Assembly (NCBI GenBank): GCA_046294265.1
Contig: JBKBKC010000004.1
Location: forward strand, 62,001-126,000
Direction of reading: 5' to 3'
DNA from: JBKBKC01 sp046294265
GTDB lineage: Bacteria > Pseudomonadota > Alphaproteobacteria > Rhodobacterales > Rhodobacteraceae
DNA length: 64,000 nucleotides
Positions 15,728 through 26,100 of this stretch are shown here, in pieces. How positions within the stretch are numbered: the first letter of the stretch is position 1; each line of letters opens with the position of its first letter. The translations under genes and the position numbers were made by a program. The notes under the pieces are model-generated. The model did not search any database. It was given only the letters and a program-made list of their open reading frames with translations, and was not told the DNA's origin.

Positions 15728-18700
15728 ATGCCGAAGGACCCCGTTTCAAAGGTCGAACTGACGCCCGACCAGGCGCGGTTCATCGCCACATTTCTCAAGG
15801 TCATGCCAAAGGCCAAATCCGAGCGGCAAAGCGCATTCAGCCAGAACGAGCGGGTCAAGAACGATTTCCTGCGCTTCGAGCGGCTCAGGGCCGAGGCGCA
15901 GGCCCTGTTGGGGCAGGTGGACGCGGCGATCACTGCGGGCAATATCCGGCATGACCTGCATGTATCGGCCGGTGGAAAGGTGGACGACGCCTTTGTCCAA
16001 GCTCAGGCCACGGCGCAGAGCGCATGGACGAGCCACCGCAATGCCGTGGACAAGGCCGTGGCAGATGCCGGGCGCGCACCGAAAGATGCGCCGGTCTTCC
16101 AGGAAAGCGGTGACGAACTGCTTCGTCAACTACAGCTCCTGACGCAGCTGCGCGCGGGCCTGACCAAGCCCACGGTCAGCGCCGCCCCGGGGCTGGACAG
16201 GCTTTTGGTCCTGCGCGCCAGGATCGGTGAGCTCAAGACCTTTCAGGATGTCGCGGTTTTTACCGACGCGATGGCGCGCAGCACGCTGCCCGAGCCCAAT
16301 GCCGAAAAGACGCGTGCCGACCTTCTTGCCTCGCATGACAATCTGTGTGCCGAGGCAGACAAGGCCTTTGATAAGAAAATCAAGGGGACTCAAGGCAAGC
16401 GGCCGTCCGATATCACAGCAGCCTGCGACTGGGCCGAGGGGCGCCTGGCCGGCCTTTTGGCCAAGCGGGCGCCCGTGATCAGAAAGCTCGGAGCCTGCCT
16501 GAACGGCCCGGCCAGCGAGGTGATGAAAAGCCTGGCCAAGAACGGCGACGCAGTTGCACAGCGTGAGGTGTTCCGCGAGGAGAAGATCAAGGAGGCCCGC
16601 AAGCAGGCCCTTGCGGCGCTCAGCTCGATGCGCAAGCGGATCAAGGAGCTTGAGTCTCAGCTTTCCGACCAGAGCCTTGGGTTTGACAAGCGGCGCCAGT
16701 TGCAAGGGGAGTTGAACACGCTGCAGGATCAGAGGGCGCTGCTGTCGGAACGCGCGGTGCAACTGCGCCTTTACCGCGACAGCGCCGGGGACCGGGTTGA
16801 AAAGATCAACGGACAGGCGGATATTCTCAAGACAGCGCAGGATTTCATGGACGATCCCCTGAAATCGCTGCAGGCGGCGGCGCTGACGAAAGGGATGGCG
16901 TGGCCGCTGCCTGTCCGGGCACCTGAGGCGCGCGCCGAGCTCATCGGCGTCACCGATGACAGTGGCGTTTTCAGGGACGGCCGCGTTCAGGCCATGCGCA
17001 AGAAGTTCGCCAATGCGTCCCAGCGGCTTTCGGTGGATACGCGCATGTTTCCCGACGAACCGGCGCTGACCGACATCACCAAAGACCAGGTCGATATCCT
17101 GAACAGGATGCTCGACAAGGCCAAGGAGATGGCCGTCAGCGGCAAGGACGCCTTGGCGGAGCTGCTGTTGAACGAGGCCGATGCGCTCTACAACCGTTTT
17201 ATCGCCTCGAACAAGTTCCCCCTGCCGGAGCTGTCCGAACGTCCGCCCGCGCCGGCCGCCCGGGTCGACACGGCGCTGAAGGGGGTGACCTTGGCGCTGG
17301 ATCGTCTGTGGGGGATCGGGGGCGATGCCAACGGGGCGCTGCGCAAGCGGCTGAAGGACATCACCGACGGGCTGGCGCGGCAAAAGGCGCCGCTTTCCTT
17401 CACGGATGCCGAAACGCTTTTGGCTGAACTCAGGGCTGACATCCTGGAAGCGCAGTCAGACTTTGACCGGCAGGGCGTAAATCCGTCGCCAGAAGACCAG
17501 GCCGCCCGAGAGAAAGCCGGCGAGATGCGCGATGCGCTGAATGCTGAAATGCTCAAGCTCTACAAGACCGAGAAACTGAAGGAGACCGAGATCAATGGCG
17601 TGCCGCGCGACAGCCTTCTGGTCGTGCGGCTGACCGGAGGGGGCGTGGAATACCACAAGATCCTGTCCAAGCACGATGACACCGAGAACCGCCGTGACAA
17701 CAAGCACATCCCGCGCGAGGTGATGGACCAGCTTTTCGAACAGGCCTCGATGCTGGAACTGCTGGGCGATGGCGACACCCCCGGCTGTGGCGATGCGATC
17801 AAGGCGGCTGTGGAGCAGGCCGGGAAACTGTTGGCCAACGCCCAGACGGGCGGCAAGGATTATGACCACGTTGCCAAGCAGATCAAAGAGGTGGCCAAGC
17901 TTGAGCGCGAGTTCAGCAAGGTCTGGATTCCCAAGGGGCTGGTCGAGATCAAGATCGAGTTCAAGCGGTTCCAGGAGACCTATCTGACCGGAATGACGGC
18001 TGCAGAGGCCCGCAAGATCATCGACCGGATTCTGGACGATTTCACCAACCTTGGCCTCGCCGCAAAGGCGCTTGAGCTGCGCTACAAGGAGGTCGCCAAG
18101 ACGCTTGATACGCTTGAGACAGAGATCAAGGGCGGCAAGGGCGCACCCAAGGACAATCCGGCCGCCACGCTTAAGAAGCTGATGAAGGGCGGTTCGGACG
18201 GTATCCTGAACACCGTCAATCGTGACGGCCGCAAGCCTGATGAGTTGCAGGAATGGGCACGGCTCGCCCAAAATATCCGCAGCTACATGGATAAGCTTGG
18301 CGAGGTGGACAAGGCTGCGAAGGGGTTCGAGGGCACGCTGGGCAAACAGGTCATGACCGCGCGCCAGACGCTCGAAACCCGCACCGACACCGGGGTCACG
18401 GCGGCAGGCAAAGCGGCGGAGAACATCCGCTCCGAACTCGACAAGGCCAAGAACGGGGCCGCCACCGATCCGTCGATGGGCATCGAGTATCTGCGCCAGA
18501 TCGAAGCCTTCATCAAACAGGCGCTGCAGGGCGCGGCCAGCCTGGAAAAGGCAAGGGCAGAGGTGAAAAAACTCAAGGCTGCCGTCGAAAAGCGGCAGGG
18601 CGAGGTGAGCAAGCTGCTGTCAAAGGAAAAAGACCGCCTTGCCAGTTACAACGAATATCGCAACGTCTATGAAAGCCTGAAGGAACAGGCACAGTCTGCG

Positions 18701-19291
18701 GACACCAGCTTTGAGAAGTCGGACGATACGGACGCCGCGATTTCGCAATACCGCATGTTGTCCGAGAATTTCGACGAACTGCACAAGGAATTGTCCGGTC
18801 TGACGGCGGTGACTACGCAGGGTGGGTCGCGGCTGGACATGGGCAAGTGGCAGGAGGCGTTGCTCGCGAATATCGCCAAGGTCGGGAACGCGGCCAAGTC
18901 GGCGGCGGAACTTTTGCGCAAAAGGGCGGTCGAGGACCAGGCGCAGGCCCGTGACCAGCAGCTGCAGAAGGCGGTGGACGACGCCACCAAGGCCCTGGAG
19001 GCTGCCGCCGACGCGCGCTTTGTCAACCTGGTCACGCTGAAACCCGCCGTTTTGCAGGCCGTGAAGGATGCGCAGGAAGAATCCGATCCGGACAAGCGGT
19101 CAAAGGCGTTGGCCATTGCGCGCGAGAAGGCGATGGCCGAGTTGCGCCGCATCCGAACCGCCTGCGACGGCGACCCTGCGCTGAAACTGTACCGCAACAA
19201 TCCAATGGACAAAGGCCTGGCCTGGCCGCAGTTCCTGGCGACGCTGCACAGCTTTGACGTCAAGATCATGACCGAGCTCAATCCCAAGTGA
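15728..19291 (+). CDS. Cluster protein B: giant helical/coiled-coil protein of unknown function
   Basis: A 1187-residue, almost entirely helical, highly charged protein. A strong coiled coil is visible at about residues 283-365 (FREEKIKEARKQALAALSSM, then RIKELESQLSDQ) and others at about 775-850 and 940-1000. There is a possible internal repeat: TKGMAWPLP near residue 397 and DKGLAWPQF near 1165. A short beta-like segment (INGVPRDSLLVVRLTGGGVEY) sits near 620-640. There is no signal peptide, transmembrane segment or nucleotide-binding motif. The start ATG at 15728 follows AAAGGAT; a longer frame from 15662 has no ribosome site. It lies 25 bp before gene C. A structural or scaffold role is inferred only from composition. 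Confidence 0.72.
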   Translation: MPKDPVSKVELTPDQARFIATFLKVMPKAKSERQSAFSQNERVKNDFLRFERLRAEAQALLGQVDAAITAGNIRHDLHVSAGGKVDDAFVQAQATAQSAWTSHRNAVDKAVADAGRAPKDAPVFQESGDELLRQLQLLTQLRAGLTKPTVSAAPGLDRLLVLRARIGELKTFQDVAVFTDAMARSTLPEPNAEKTRADLLASHDNLCAEADKAFDKKIKGTQGKRPSDITAACDWAEGRLAGLLAKRAPVIRKLGACLNGPASEVMKSLAKNGDAVAQREVFREEKIKEARKQALAALSSMRKRIKELESQLSDQSLGFDKRRQLQGELNTLQDQRALLSERAVQLRLYRDSAGDRVEKINGQADILKTAQDFMDDPLKSLQAAALTKGMAWPLPVRAPEARAELIGVTDDSGVFRDGRVQAMRKKFANASQRLSVDTRMFPDEPALTDITKDQVDILNRMLDKAKEMAVSGKDALAELLLNEADALYNRFIASNKFPLPELSERPPAPAARVDTALKGVTLALDRLWGIGGDANGALRKRLKDITDGLARQKAPLSFTDAETLLAELRADILEAQSDFDRQGVNPSPEDQAAREKAGEMRDALNAEMLKLYKTEKLKETEINGVPRDSLLVVRLTGGGVEYHKILSKHDDTENRRDNKHIPREVMDQLFEQASMLELLGDGDTPGCGDAIKAAVEQAGKLLANAQTGGKDYDHVAKQIKEVAKLEREFSKVWIPKGLVEIKIEFKRFQETYLTGMTAAEARKIIDRILDDFTNLGLAAKALELRYKEVAKTLDTLETEIKGGKGAPKDNPAATLKKLMKGGSDGILNTVNRDGRKPDELQEWARLAQNIRSYMDKLGEVDKAAKGFEGTLGKQVMTARQTLETRTDTGVTAAGKAAENIRSELDKAKNGAATDPSMGIEYLRQIEAFIKQALQGAASLEKARAEVKKLKAAVEKRQGEVSKLLSKEKDRLASYNEYRNVYESLKEQAQSADTSFEKSDDTDAAISQYRMLSENFDELHKELSGLTAVTTQGGSRLDMGKWQEALLANIAKVGNAAKSAAELLRKRAVEDQAQARDQQLQKAVDDATKALEAAADARFVNLVTLKPAVLQAVKDAQEESDPDKRSKALAIAREKAMAELRRIRTACDGDPALKLYRNNPMDKGLAWPQFLATLHSFDVKIMTELNPK

Positions 19292-19316
19292 TGCCACCTC
19301 TGGAGGGGTGAAAGAC

Positions 19317-22300
19317 ATGGCGCTGGCCAAGACGGAAATCGAATGGATCGAGGCGACCGCAGGGCTGACGCTCGTCGAGGACGTCGCGAAGGCGGAAAGC
19401 CGCAACGCCCAGAAGGACAAATACCTGTCGTCGCTGATCGGTGAAGAGCTCGGCAAGGTGCGCGGCCAGATCGACGAGGCGGTGGATTTCGAGATCGACG
19501 TGCCCGATGGCAAGGGCGGCACCAAAAAGATGAAGTGGCGCGCCCGTAACGAAGATACCAATACGGGCATCCTACAGAAAATGGGGGTGACGGGCAGCTA
19601 TGAGCTGCGCGCCGATGTAGAGGTTGATACCCGCGCCGACATCCACGGCGACGGCGGCGAGATTCCGCCCGATCGGATCGAAAAGGTCACCGAGGCCCTG
19701 GATCGGATCGCCGCCATCGAGAAGAACATGCGCCTGCAGTTCGACGAGAACGGAGAGCCGCTCTTCAGCGATGACGAGATCCGCAAGGAGTTGTGGACGC
19801 CCCTCGTCCGCTCGGGCCTGATCCCCGACAACATGGTGCCTGACGGCATGAGCGAGCATGCGGTCGCATTCGAGGGGGCGCGCAGCCTTTACGCCGACAA
19901 GATCGAGGAACATTCGGCCGGCAAGACCAAGGGACAGGAGCGGTTCAAGGATTTCATGCGGATCGGCAAGGAAGTCGTGAAGCTCGGGACCGCGATCGCA
20001 TCGAACTCGGTCACCATCGCCAATACCGCCAACGTCAAGCAGGTGAACGACCAGCTGACAGAGGCCAACACCAAGCTGAAGGAGATGTCCGAAGGGACGG
20101 GCGTGACGCCAGAGCAGATTCAGGACCAGCGTGATGTGATCGACGGGCTGAAGGCGAACCTCCAGCACTTCGAAAAGATGTCAACCTACGCCGAAACGGC
20201 GGGCACGTTGCTCATGGGTGGACTTGAGCTGACCGAGACCATCGTGGATGGCGTGACGCAGGACAAGGACCTGACGCTGCGCGAAAGGATGCTGAACACC
20301 GTCAAAAAGTCCCTCGACATCCTCAAGACCATGACTTTGGCCGCCATCGACACCGGGATGCGCGCGGGCACGAAAGACGGCGGATACAACCTTGACGGAA
20401 TGATTACCTGCGTCAAATGCGCGACGAGCGCCGCCATGACCGGCACCGGCATGGGCGTGACCATGGCGATGGTGGTGGTTGAAAAGGACCCCAAGAAGCG
20501 GCTGAAGCTGATCAACGGCATGATCTCTGAATTTGCCGGGGCGGTTGCCGACAGCATCAACGCAGTGGGCGGCAAGATCGCCACCGGTGGCGAGCAGGTG
20601 CACTACGACCAGCAGGCACACCTGTCCAAGATCGCTTCGGCCATCAAGGTGGCGATTGTCCAGGGCGGCAAGGCTACCGAGATCTATGAGGCGATCCAGG
20701 CGGGCGACACCAAGGCGCTGGCGCTTCTTCTGGGTGGCAGTGCCTTTGCCATCGCCATGTCGGCGTCTGCCGAAAGCATCTATTCCAGTATCCGGACCGA
20801 CGTAAGTGAGGGCACCTCGGGGTCGAGCGACATCCAGAAGGGCATTTTCCAGGAAGACACCGGCCCCAAGCAGCAGATGAACCGCGATACCGGCACCTCG
20901 GGCGCCCTCGACACCATCGGCGACAGCACGAGCGAACTGCAATCGACCATCACCGACGGAATCACCGGGGACATATCTTCTGTCCTCGGCGGCATGACCG
21001 CGCAGCAGCTTGAAGCTGAACTGGCCGGACTGACGGCCAAGAAGCAGGAAGAGCTTGCCATCAAGTCGATGGAGGGCGCCCTGACGGCCGAGGCGATGAA
21101 GGAAGTCCTGATGGATGCCGACGCCGAGGTGGAGTTGTTCGGCAAAACCTATTCCGACGCCTTCCCCGACCCTGGCCTGCCCGAAAAGACCCCGGAAGAG
21201 ATCATCCAGGCTCAAAGGGCAATCGAGCGCGCGATGGCCAACACCGACAAATTGCGTCAGCGTGTGGCATTGATCAACGGCATCACAGCAGCCGGTGCAA
21301 GCGTGCTCGCGGCGGTCGTTCCCGGTACCGGGGCTGTGGTGGCGGCGCAGAAGGTTGCCGCTGATATCTACGCCCTGAAGAAATGCGTCGATGTCCACAA
21401 CGCCTGGTGCGAGAGCATGGAAGTGGCGATGGCCGGGCAGGGGGGGGCGGCCGCTGCGATCCAGAACACGCTGCACAATGCCAAGATCCATCTTTCGCAG
21501 GCTTCGGTCCGGCTGGTGCTTGACACTCTCAAGGCGTCTGCCGAGGTCGCGCGCGTGTTTGATGCCACCGGCATCGCCACCGGCGTTTCGGCTGGCATCA
21601 GCATGGCCAGCGCGACGGTCGAGTTCGGTTTTGCCATGCACAAGGAAGTCGAGATCCGCAACGGATGGAAGGCATGGAAGGATGCGACATCGCCTGAAGG
21701 CAAGGGAAACCGCAAGGCCGCCCGCAAGGCGCTGCGGCTGAACAGCACGCTGGCCAAGTGCTGCATCGCCTATGGAGCCTCGATCATGGGCGACCCCGCG
21801 GCCCAGGAGGCTATCGCTGCAACTGGTCTTACGGTGGCGGCGCTGCAAGACGACAAGGATATCTGCGTGAAGCTTGTGAACTATCTGGAACACCAGCTGA
21901 ACGAAGACCCCGAGGTGCTGCGGGTGGAATACTCGACCAAGAACAACTGGCAGCCCGGCACACCGGTGCTGACCCTTCAAAGCTGGGTCGCCTACAAGGC
22001 GGCGGCACACAAGTCCGCGCAACCCACGTTGGCAAAGGAGTCTCTTTCAACCGGTGGGATCGACCGGCTTTTGGCCGAACTTGCCCCGCTCAAGGCCTGG
22101 AACGACGCCAAGAAGGTGAAGAAGGTCGTGGATGAAGCCAACGCCCCGCCTCAGACGCCGCAGCAGACCCCGGTTGGCCCGACACAGGAGCGACTGGACC
22201 TTATCAAGGAGCTTGAGACCGCGATCGACCTTCTGTCGCGCCTTGAGACAGGGCTCAAGGGCTATGCCCCACTGCAGGACACGACCGGATCGGCTTCCCA

Positions 22301-22394
22301 TGTCGAGATGAAGGAGGCCGCTGCCGCGTTTGCCACGATGGCCCGGGGCAATCTGAAGCTTGCACAAAAGACCCTTGAGCGGGTGAAAATCTGA
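19317..22394 (+). CDS. Cluster protein C: giant protein with multiple Gly/Ala-rich hydrophobic segments
   Basis: A 1025-residue protein of unknown family. The N-terminal 230 residues are charged. A helical region follows and then several Gly/Ala-rich hydrophobic stretches: around 365-385 (CATSAAMTGTGMGVTMAMVV), 463-485 (ALALLLGGSAFAIAMSASA), 648-690 (INGITAAGASVLAAVVPGTG), and 750-775 (ATGIATGVSAGISMASATVE). These look like membrane-inserting amphipathic helices of colicin-like or translocator proteins rather than ordinary transmembrane helices. The C-terminal 150 residues are again soluble and Pro-containing. There is no signal peptide. The start ATG at 19317 follows GGAGGGGTGAAAGAC; a GTG at 19308 is too close to the ribosome site. 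It is the third gene of the A-B-C run. Confidence 0.72.
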   Translation: MALAKTEIEWIEATAGLTLVEDVAKAESRNAQKDKYLSSLIGEELGKVRGQIDEAVDFEIDVPDGKGGTKKMKWRARNEDTNTGILQKMGVTGSYELRADVEVDTRADIHGDGGEIPPDRIEKVTEALDRIAAIEKNMRLQFDENGEPLFSDDEIRKELWTPLVRSGLIPDNMVPDGMSEHAVAFEGARSLYADKIEEHSAGKTKGQERFKDFMRIGKEVVKLGTAIASNSVTIANTANVKQVNDQLTEANTKLKEMSEGTGVTPEQIQDQRDVIDGLKANLQHFEKMSTYAETAGTLLMGGLELTETIVDGVTQDKDLTLRERMLNTVKKSLDILKTMTLAAIDTGMRAGTKDGGYNLDGMITCVKCATSAAMTGTGMGVTMAMVVVEKDPKKRLKLINGMISEFAGAVADSINAVGGKIATGGEQVHYDQQAHLSKIASAIKVAIVQGGKATEIYEAIQAGDTKALALLLGGSAFAIAMSASAESIYSSIRTDVSEGTSGSSDIQKGIFQEDTGPKQQMNRDTGTSGALDTIGDSTSELQSTITDGITGDISSVLGGMTAQQLEAELAGLTAKKQEELAIKSMEGALTAEAMKEVLMDADAEVELFGKTYSDAFPDPGLPEKTPEEIIQAQRAIERAMANTDKLRQRVALINGITAAGASVLAAVVPGTGAVVAAQKVAADIYALKKCVDVHNAWCESMEVAMAGQGGAAAAIQNTLHNAKIHLSQASVRLVLDTLKASAEVARVFDATGIATGVSAGISMASATVEFGFAMHKEVEIRNGWKAWKDATSPEGKGNRKAARKALRLNSTLAKCCIAYGASIMGDPAAQEAIAATGLTVAALQDDKDICVKLVNYLEHQLNEDPEVLRVEYSTKNNWQPGTPVLTLQSWVAYKAAAHKSAQPTLAKESLSTGGIDRLLAELAPLKAWNDAKKVKKVVDEANAPPQTPQQTPVGPTQERLDLIKELETAIDLLSRLETGLKGYAPLQDTTGSASHVEMKEAAAAFATMARGNLKLAQKTLERVKI

Positions 22395-22436
22395 CGACAG
22401 GGTGAGCAGGCAAGGGCGCTTTAGAGCGTGTCGCGT

Positions 22437-22585
22437 TTATCCGGATTTGTATCCTGCGGCGATGAAGTGGTTGAGGCATTCGTCCTCGGTGAAGAGGTCG
22501 CAGACGGCCCCGACGGCCTTCCACAGGTCTTCGCAGGTGCGGGCAGCGGCTTTTCGCAGGAGCACGAGGCCTGCCGCAAGGCCTC
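22437..22585 (-). pseudogene. IS630-family transposase, C-terminal fragment
   Basis: A minus-strand frame reads LVLLRKAAARTCEDLWKAVG, then AVCDLFTEDECLNHFIAAGY, then KSG and a stop at 22437-22439. This is the typical C-terminus of IS630-type transposases. Only about 50 codons remain. The fragment lies within 60 bp of the end of gene C and directly adjoins a permease fragment, so it is insertion debris separating the two halves of the cluster. Confidence 0.7.
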
Positions 22586-22964
22586 AACGCACCGATGTTC
22601 CGGGCATCGCGCCGACCCGATACAGGTCGCCGATGGGCATGGTCGATGGATTGTTGGCCAAGGCCGGATCGCGCAGCAACCCTTCGACAAAGAAGTTCAT
22701 CGTGGCGATGGCGATGTAGGTCAGCAGCAGCGAGGCGATGGTTTCGTTCACCCCCCGATAAGGGCGCAGCCAGCCAATCAGCCCGATCCAGACCGCCCCC
22801 GCCGCGATGGCGGCAAGCGCCATGACCGGCAGTCCGATCACGGGTGTCCAGCCGCTCGTGACCAGCGGAATCGCCACGGCGGCGGACGCGAATCCGCCCG
22901 GCGCCAAGGCGCCCTCGGCCCCGATCATGGCCAGCCCGATGCGTGCGGGTATAGCAAGGGCCAC
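22584..22964 (-). pseudogene. Nucleoside/simple-sugar ABC transporter permease fragment
   Basis: About 127 codons on the minus strand encode an internal part of a BMP-type (nucleoside or simple-sugar) ABC permease: RIGLAMIGAEGALAPGGFAS, a GWLRPYRGVNETIASLLLTY block and PSTMPIGDLYRVGAMPGTSV. The true N-terminus and the C-terminal half are missing, and it ends at the IS630 fragment. The rest of that transporter is not in the window. It is a transplanted or deletion-joined relic, not a functional gene. Confidence 0.7.
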
Positions 22965-23179
22965 CCGTGCGGCGGTTGCTGGCGTCGCCTGGCGCCGACT
23001 TCAAGCGCAAGACGGCTATGGGGTATCAGACCTGACCGATCAAGACTGCCTGCCCTGCTGCAGAAAGACTTGATCTGTCGTCAAACTCAGGCAACCGTGC
23101 GGCGCGGGGGCTCGGTCAAGGCAGGAGCGCAGGCGCAGCGCCCTCGCACTTTCGCACTCACGCCCCCAGGAGAGGGAAC
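22965..23179. other. 215-bp spacer before gene E
   Basis: No gene, RNA or transposase signature is visible here. The last 20 bases contain a good ribosome site (AGGAGAGGGAAC) directly before gene E. Any promoter for the E-F-G run should lie here or in the upstream debris, but no convincing -35/-10 pair can be picked out. Confidence 0.5.
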
Positions 23180-26100
23180 ATGACAGACACTGGTCCATCG
23201 GACACCCGGACCCTTCCGCAGAAGGTGTCCCAATGGATCGGTGCGGTCTACAGTGCCCTGAAATGGTCGGACGAACCGCCGGGCATGTCGCAACCGTCGC
23301 AAGCCGCGCTCGACCTGCTGGGCATGATCGCCGACCCGCGCACGACGATGGCCACTGCCCCCGAGGACGCCACCGACACCGAGGTTCTGGCTATCGACAC
23401 GGCCTATGATACGCTGGTTTTCACGCTGCGCGCCCATACGTCCAGCGATGTGGCGAACGTGCGCAAAGAGTTCGACGGCCTCTTGAAGATGGTCTCCGAC
23501 ACGAAGGGCGCCGTGGTAAAGCGGCTGAAGGACAGGCAGACGGCTCTGACGGACAGGCTGGCCGAGGTTCCCTATGCCGATGGCGCGCCGACAGAAGACG
23601 TGCGGAGGCTGGCGCGCACACGAACGGCGTTGCACAAGGACGTCAGCGCGGCGGAAACGCAGGACAGCCTTGCCACGATTGATGTCCGCATCGACGATTT
23701 CGGCAAGGACACCGATGCGGTTGTCGCGGTGATCCCGCTGCGCAAGGCGGCATTGGACGACATCGCGGCCTTTGAAGCCGAGGTGAAAAAGCTGGCAGCA
23801 GACCTGGACCGCGGCTTTTTCGAATATCTCGGCATCACGGCCAAGGCCGCCCGAGGCCGCATCACCACGGCGGTGGACGCAAAAGACCTCAAGGCGGCGA
23901 CAGATGGTCTGGCTGCGGCGCGCAGCAAGGTTGCCGATGCGTTGGCCTATGCAGAGGACTATGACAACTGGGCGCGCAAGGTAGAGGTCTATCTGGCGAC
24001 CATGGTGCCCCCGACCGAAAAGGACCGTCTGGGCAATCTGCGCCACGATCTGGCGGACGCAGCGGCGGCCAGGGCGCGGGCAGGCGATTTTCCGGCCGCG
24101 CGGAACGAACTGGCCAAGTTCGAGGCCGACGGCTCCGTGGGCGGCGGATCGGGTGGTGATTTCGACAAGACGGCAAAGTTCGCCGCCGATGTGGCTGCCC
24201 TGCAGAACGGTCCGGAGATCGCGACGATCAAGATCGTAAAGCCGACCGGCCACACCACGATCGACCCCGAGTTTGCCGCAGCGCGAAAGAAGGGTCTGAA
24301 GGACAAGGACCTGCCTGCGGCGCAGGCCCTGCTCGATGCGCTGAAGCTCAAGGTGGCGGGGAGTTACAGTGTGTGTCTCTTGTTGCAGCGCTATGGGGCG
24401 CTGGTCACCAGCGCGACGCCCAACACCGATCCGGTCAAGCAGGCCATCCAGCGTGCGAACGTCAAATGCGGAGCGAAGGACTGGGGGGGCGCCCTCTCCG
24501 AGTTTTCCGGGCTGGACGCCAGCATCGGCGAGAAGGCTGATGCGACACGGCGGCTGGCGAAGCTGACGAAGAGGGTCGAACTGCTGCGAGGGCCGGAGCT
24601 TGCCGCGTTCACCTATGTCAGCGGCTTCCTGACGACGGCACAGAACGAAATCAACGCGGCGGCCTATGACAAGGCTGACGCCGCGATGGACACGGCTGAT
24701 GCCGAGCTGAAATCCGTCGAACCTTGGGCGGCGCTGGCGGCGGATGCGCGCGCCGCGCGGGTGGCCCATGACAATGGCGATGTCTATGGGTTGCTGGGCG
24801 CAGCGGATACGCTTGCGCAGCAGCACAAGTATGCGGCGGCCATGCCAGAGCTGAAAGCGGCAATCGCAGGCTATCAGGCGATCGGGGCGTATGGCGCGAG
24901 CAGGGCGCAGGTCGATTTCCTGCACGCAACGCTTGATGCCGCGTCGGAAACGGGCAAGGCCGTGAAGGCTGCGCTGGACAAGGCGCACGATCTGGCCGTC
25001 GTGCAGAAGAAAGTGGTGGAGGCGCGCGATGCGCTGCTGGACGTCCTGAAACAACCGGCGCTGGCCGAGGCCGGTACCGAAGCGGGCGCCTGGCTGGCCC
25101 AGCTGAAACCCGTCGAGGATCGGCACAACGGCCTGATCGGCAAGGTCGAACCCGCAGCGGCGAAGAAAACCTTGCAGGACAGCCTGGAGGCGGCAAAGAC
25201 CAAGGCTGGTGTGGACAAGGACATCCCTGCGGCGGTCAAGTTGCTGGAGGCGCATGCCGCACTGGTAACCGACGCGCGCGACTACATCGCGCTGCGCAAG
25301 CGCCTGGTGAATGTCAAGGCAGCGCTGGACCGGGCGGCCAAGACCTTTGCCGCTGACCCGCTGGTCGTCGCGGCAATCTATGATGGGCCGGACGACAAGT
25401 CCCTGGTCAAGGCGATGGCCGATGTCGACGCGCAGGCGGTGAAGGGCGACGTGTCGAAGGCGGTCAAGGAATGTGACAAGCTGCTGAAGGACTGGAGCGG
25501 GCGGATGAGGGCCGCAGGCAAGACGTACGAGCTGGCCGATGCATCCGTCGGCAATGCCGGTCACTCTCTGGACCGGCATGGGCCGGAGGTGAGTGACGAA
25601 AAGCTGTTGCGGCGGTTGACGACAGGCATAGCGCCGGACGACAAGACTTCGACCACCAAGAAGTCATCACGGTTCGACAACTTCGAAAGCTGGCTGCAGG
25701 CCCGCGAAATTTCGGCCCAGGAAGTCGAAAGCATGGAACAGGTGCCGGGCAGCGGCGTGACCATAGACCTGTCGAAACCGGAAATCCCTCTCGACGACAA
25801 TGCGGTGATCAAGGTGGATTGCCAGCCCATCGACCATGAGGGCCCCATCGACAAGGCCTTTGTCGGGATCAAGCCAGAGATCGGGGTGGATGCCGACAAA
25901 GGCAGGATCGTCAAGGGCGACACGTTCGAGACATACGAGACCTTGACGGGCATCACCAAGAGCAAGGCGATGTGGCTGTTTGAGATTGACTACAGCGACC
26001 TGATCATTCCGCCAACGCACACGACCATCCCGCACGACAAGCGCAATCCCAAGGGCTACAAAGAGCTTTGGACGGCGCGAAAACCGACCGTTCCGCTGCC

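Noticed and set aside
23087..25579. 830-aa minus-strand open frame opposite protein E
   Set aside because: Arg-rich shadow frame. The plus-strand frame has a ribosome site, normal amino-acid balance and fits the gene run.
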